From Pedobacter sp. Leaf170 (GTDB lineage: Bacteria; Bacteroidota; Bacteroidia; Sphingobacteriales; Sphingobacteriaceae), in the NCBI RefSeq assembly GCF_920984665.1, contig NZ_CAKLBP010000002.1, positions 682,001-746,000 of the forward strand: DNA of 64,000 bases, in the 5' to 3' direction. Below the pieces are notes generated by a model. That model ran no database searches. It was not told the DNA's origin and saw only the letters and a program-made list of their open reading frames with translations. A program made the position numbers and the translations under genes. Positions 62,353 to 64,000 of this stretch are shown here, piece by piece. Positions within the stretch are counted from its first letter, which is position 1; every line of letters starts with the position of its first letter.

Positions 62353-62753
62353 TTTTTTGAAGCACAAAGTCTTGTAATTCTTGGCAATTCTGTCCCGCCA
62401 ATACTACAATCTTTTGGTTAATGTTTTCGCTGTAAATAATTAGTGCTCCCAAAAGTATTTTCGTTTTTGTCGGGGCTATTTAACAAAGTTATTAGCGCTT
62501 TTGTAATTGTAGCACCTAGCTTAATTTTATAAATCTGCAACACCAACCTCTGTCCATTTCGACTGAAGTGGAGAAATCTTCACTCAATTTTAAAACCTCA
62601 GCACATTAAATTTTTTAAGCACGTAGCGAAAACATTAATAGTTTTACCAGCCTGAGTAAGTTAAACCCGACAATAGCGAGCACGGAGTGTAACGGAGTAA
62701 AGCAAATGGCGGGGCTTTCGTCCGCCATTTACACTACCATACATTTTCAAAAA
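62353..62753 (+). repeat. long structured dispersed repeat, family B (copy 2, with inserted family A half)
   Basis: The head matches the copy at 24706: TTTTTTGAAGC, CCCGCCAATACT (from 62394), CTTTTGG (62411-62417), CCAAAAG (62449-62455), GTCGGGGCTATT (from 62470). The tail matches too: AAACCCGA, TCCGCCATTT and ACATTTTCAAAA near 62743-62752. A family A half-repeat (GTCCATTTCGACTGAAGTGG, 62552 onward) lies in the middle. AAATGGCGG (62704-62712) and CCGCCATTT (62722-62730) form a perfect 9-bp inverted repeat near the end. No ORF. Confidence 0.65.
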
Positions 62754-62765
62754 AAATGATAGATC

Positions 62766-64000
62766 TTAATCTAGCTGCAAGGTTAAATGCACAAAAAACT
62801 CTTTTGCACTTTCGCGAATAATTAACTCATGTTTCCCGTGGTAAAGCAGGGTTAACCTTTGTTTTACGTTTTCCAGGCCGATGCCACTTTTAAGTTTTTC
62901 CGGGTCGGTATCGGCCTTGTGGTAAATGCTATTGTTAACATCGAAAAATAAAGTGCGCTCTTTAGTTTGCAGCGTAATTTTTATATGAGAGGGTTGTTGT
63001 AAACTTATACCATGTTTAAAGGCGTTCTCTACAAAAGGAATTAAAAGCATGGGTGTAATTTCCAGATTATTCAACTGTTCGTCGATATGAGTTTCAATTC
63101 TAATATCAGCAGAGCGAGAAGTTCGAAGTTTTTGCAAATCGATATAATTGTTTAAATATTCAACTTCGCGGGTTAATGAAATTTTATCCTGCATGTTTTC
63201 GTGCAACATAAAACGCATCATATCTCCAAGTTTTTGAATGCCTTCGCCGGTTCTATCGGCATTTTCTTGTAATGCGGTTCCGTAAAGGGTATTTAGTGCA
63301 TTAAATAAAAAATGTGGGTTAATTTGCGATTGCAGGAAACTCAGGTTGGCATTAGATTTACCCAATTTTGTACGGAGGCTTGCCACCTCACTTTGTGTAG
63401 AAGTTCTTTGTTTGTAAACAAACCACGATAGCGGTACGGTTACAATAAGTTGTGTTGACAAATGGAATATGAATACTATAAAAAACATTTCTGCCCGCAT
63501 AATAAAAATGGTTGAAATTAAGCCGAGCGGAACGGCTAATAATATAGAAATGAAGAATACCTGCCAAAAGTAAACCTTAAATTTTTTGCCTTGCTCAAAG
63601 TTTTGTGGCAGTAATTTGTAAATGGAATATATAAATATGCCTATGGTGGAGAAGATGACAAGGCTCCAGCAAATGCTAATTTCTATTCCGGCTCTTGTTG
63701 TTATCCAAAGTAACAGCCCAACAAACCAAAATGCTAATCCGAAACCTACATCTAATTTAACTTGCGTTCGCTCATCGGCATCGCGGTATTTATTTTCTCT
63801 GATGTAAAGTATAAACTCCTTTACTAATCCATACGCTGCAATAATAACTATAGACCATAAACTGTATAAAAATCCTTCGTAAAATAGCCTATTGTACCCA
63901 TCCTGCAATTCATTGTACTCTACCAGAATGTATGCTTTGGTATAGGTATTACAAATGCTTATCACTAAGCCACCAATCAGGAATAATCCGGCAAGGAAAA
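62766..64000 (-). CDS. LytS-type sensor histidine kinase (N-terminus outside window)
   Basis: The frame is open to the last base of the window (FLAGLFLIGGL precedes the GTG at 63965), so the start lies beyond it; about 411 codons are visible. Several transmembrane helices occupy the first 185 residues counted from the GTG. The kinase part has QINPHFLFNALNTLYG with the phosphorylated His218 (His_kinase family), then IPFVENAFKHGIS and SGIGLENVKQRLTLLYHG, the ATP-binding N and G boxes. It should pair with the LytTR regulator downstream at 61628. Confidence 0.92.
   Translation of the reverse strand, partial: FLAGLFLIGGLVISICNTYTKAYILVEYNELQDGYNRLFYEGFLYSLWSIVIIAAYGLVKEFILYIRENKYRDADERTQVKLDVGFGLAFWFVGLLLWITTRAGIEISICWSLVIFSTIGIFIYSIYKLLPQNFEQGKKFKVYFWQVFFISILLAVPLGLISTIFIMRAEMFFIVFIFHLSTQLIVTVPLSWFVYKQRTSTQSEVASLRTKLGKSNANLSFLQSQINPHFLFNALNTLYGTALQENADRTGEGIQKLGDMMRFMLHENMQDKISLTREVEYLNNYIDLQKLRTSRSADIRIETHIDEQLNNLEITPMLLIPFVENAFKHGISLQQPSHIKITLQTKERTLFFDVNNSIYHKADTDPEKLKSGIGLENVKQRLTLLYHGKHELIIRESAKEFFVHLTLQLD

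Overview
The window is a stretch of AT-rich chromosome from a member of the Bacteroidota, most likely a Sphingobacteriaceae (Pedobacter-like) bacterium. The evidence is the mix of TonB-dependent receptors with carboxypeptidase-regulatory N-termini, a DUF4249 lipoprotein, OstA-like, GxxExxY and YtxJ proteins, a PadR/PspC pair, a LytS/LytTR two-component pair, the near absence of Shine-Dalgarno sequences, and several promoters of the TTTG-N19-TAnnTTTG (sigma-ABfr) type. I see no phage, insertion sequence, CRISPR array, rRNA or conjugation gene. Most of the window is ordinary core genome; the unusual signals are small or local.

Layout. 1-1060: 3' end of recO, then a tandem tRNA-Val(UAC) array whose middle unit is a degraded tRNA-like remnant. 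1125-5473: UbiA-like membrane protein, methyltransferase, thioredoxin-reductase-like flavoenzyme, a 54-aa membrane protein and an APC amino acid transporter. 6029-8185: PadR repressor with its own palindromic operator and a PspC membrane protein. 8262-15144: two TonB-dependent receptors, a frameshifted small lipoprotein, an SGNH hydrolase and a DUF4249 lipoprotein. 15186-19764: 2-hydroxyacid dehydrogenase, a large MG2/plug-like envelope protein and a nitroreductase. 19889-24485: leftward operon mutL, two rhomboid proteases, and an endonuclease/exonuclease/phosphatase-family protein. 25096-28534: amidohydrolase overlapping a beta-lactamase-fold hydrolase that carries an orphan GH3 C-terminal-like domain. 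28622-31773: TPR protein, fatty-acid hydroxylase, Crp/Fnr regulator, Fe(II)/2-oxoglutarate-type oxygenase. 32017-37590: msrA, cysS, an M28 peptidase or glutaminyl cyclase, an NTF2-like protein and a glycerophosphodiesterase-like protein that lacks its catalytic histidines. 37796-41177: small membrane protein, MoxR ATPase and two SurA-type periplasmic folding factors. 41282-49306: possible HolD-like protein, rdgB, OstA-like protein, tilS, PH-domain membrane protein, a coiled-coil/GxxExxY pair, and NAD(P)HX repair. 49381-54999: ECF sigma/anti-sigma pair, lipA, mqo, ytxJ, a 40-aa lipoprotein and ribH. 55229-64000: a 2132-aa alpha-2-macroglobulin, then a LytTR response regulator and its sensor kinase, which runs off the window.

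Functional themes. Envelope biogenesis and nutrient uptake dominate (TonB receptors, SurA, OstA, MG2 and alpha-2-macroglobulin proteins, rhomboids), with interspersed housekeeping for DNA repair (recO, mutL, rdgB), translation (cysS, tilS, tRNA-Val), cofactors (lipA, ribH, NAD(P)HX repair) and redox protection (msrA, ytxJ, nitroreductase). Intergenic DNA is rich in dispersed palindromic repeats: a short REP-like family (starting CGTCATTTCG or CGTCATTGCG), a longer structured element with two clear copies (24706-24990 and 62353-62753, the latter separating a sensor kinase from its regulator), and a tandem GCCACAGAT hairpin after mqo. I did not find a clearly new multi-gene system. The best leads are the long structured repeat, the alpha-2-macroglobulin with a SusC-like linker inside it, the catalytically degenerate GDPD protein, and a set of apparently leaderless promoters (padR, cysS, tilS).
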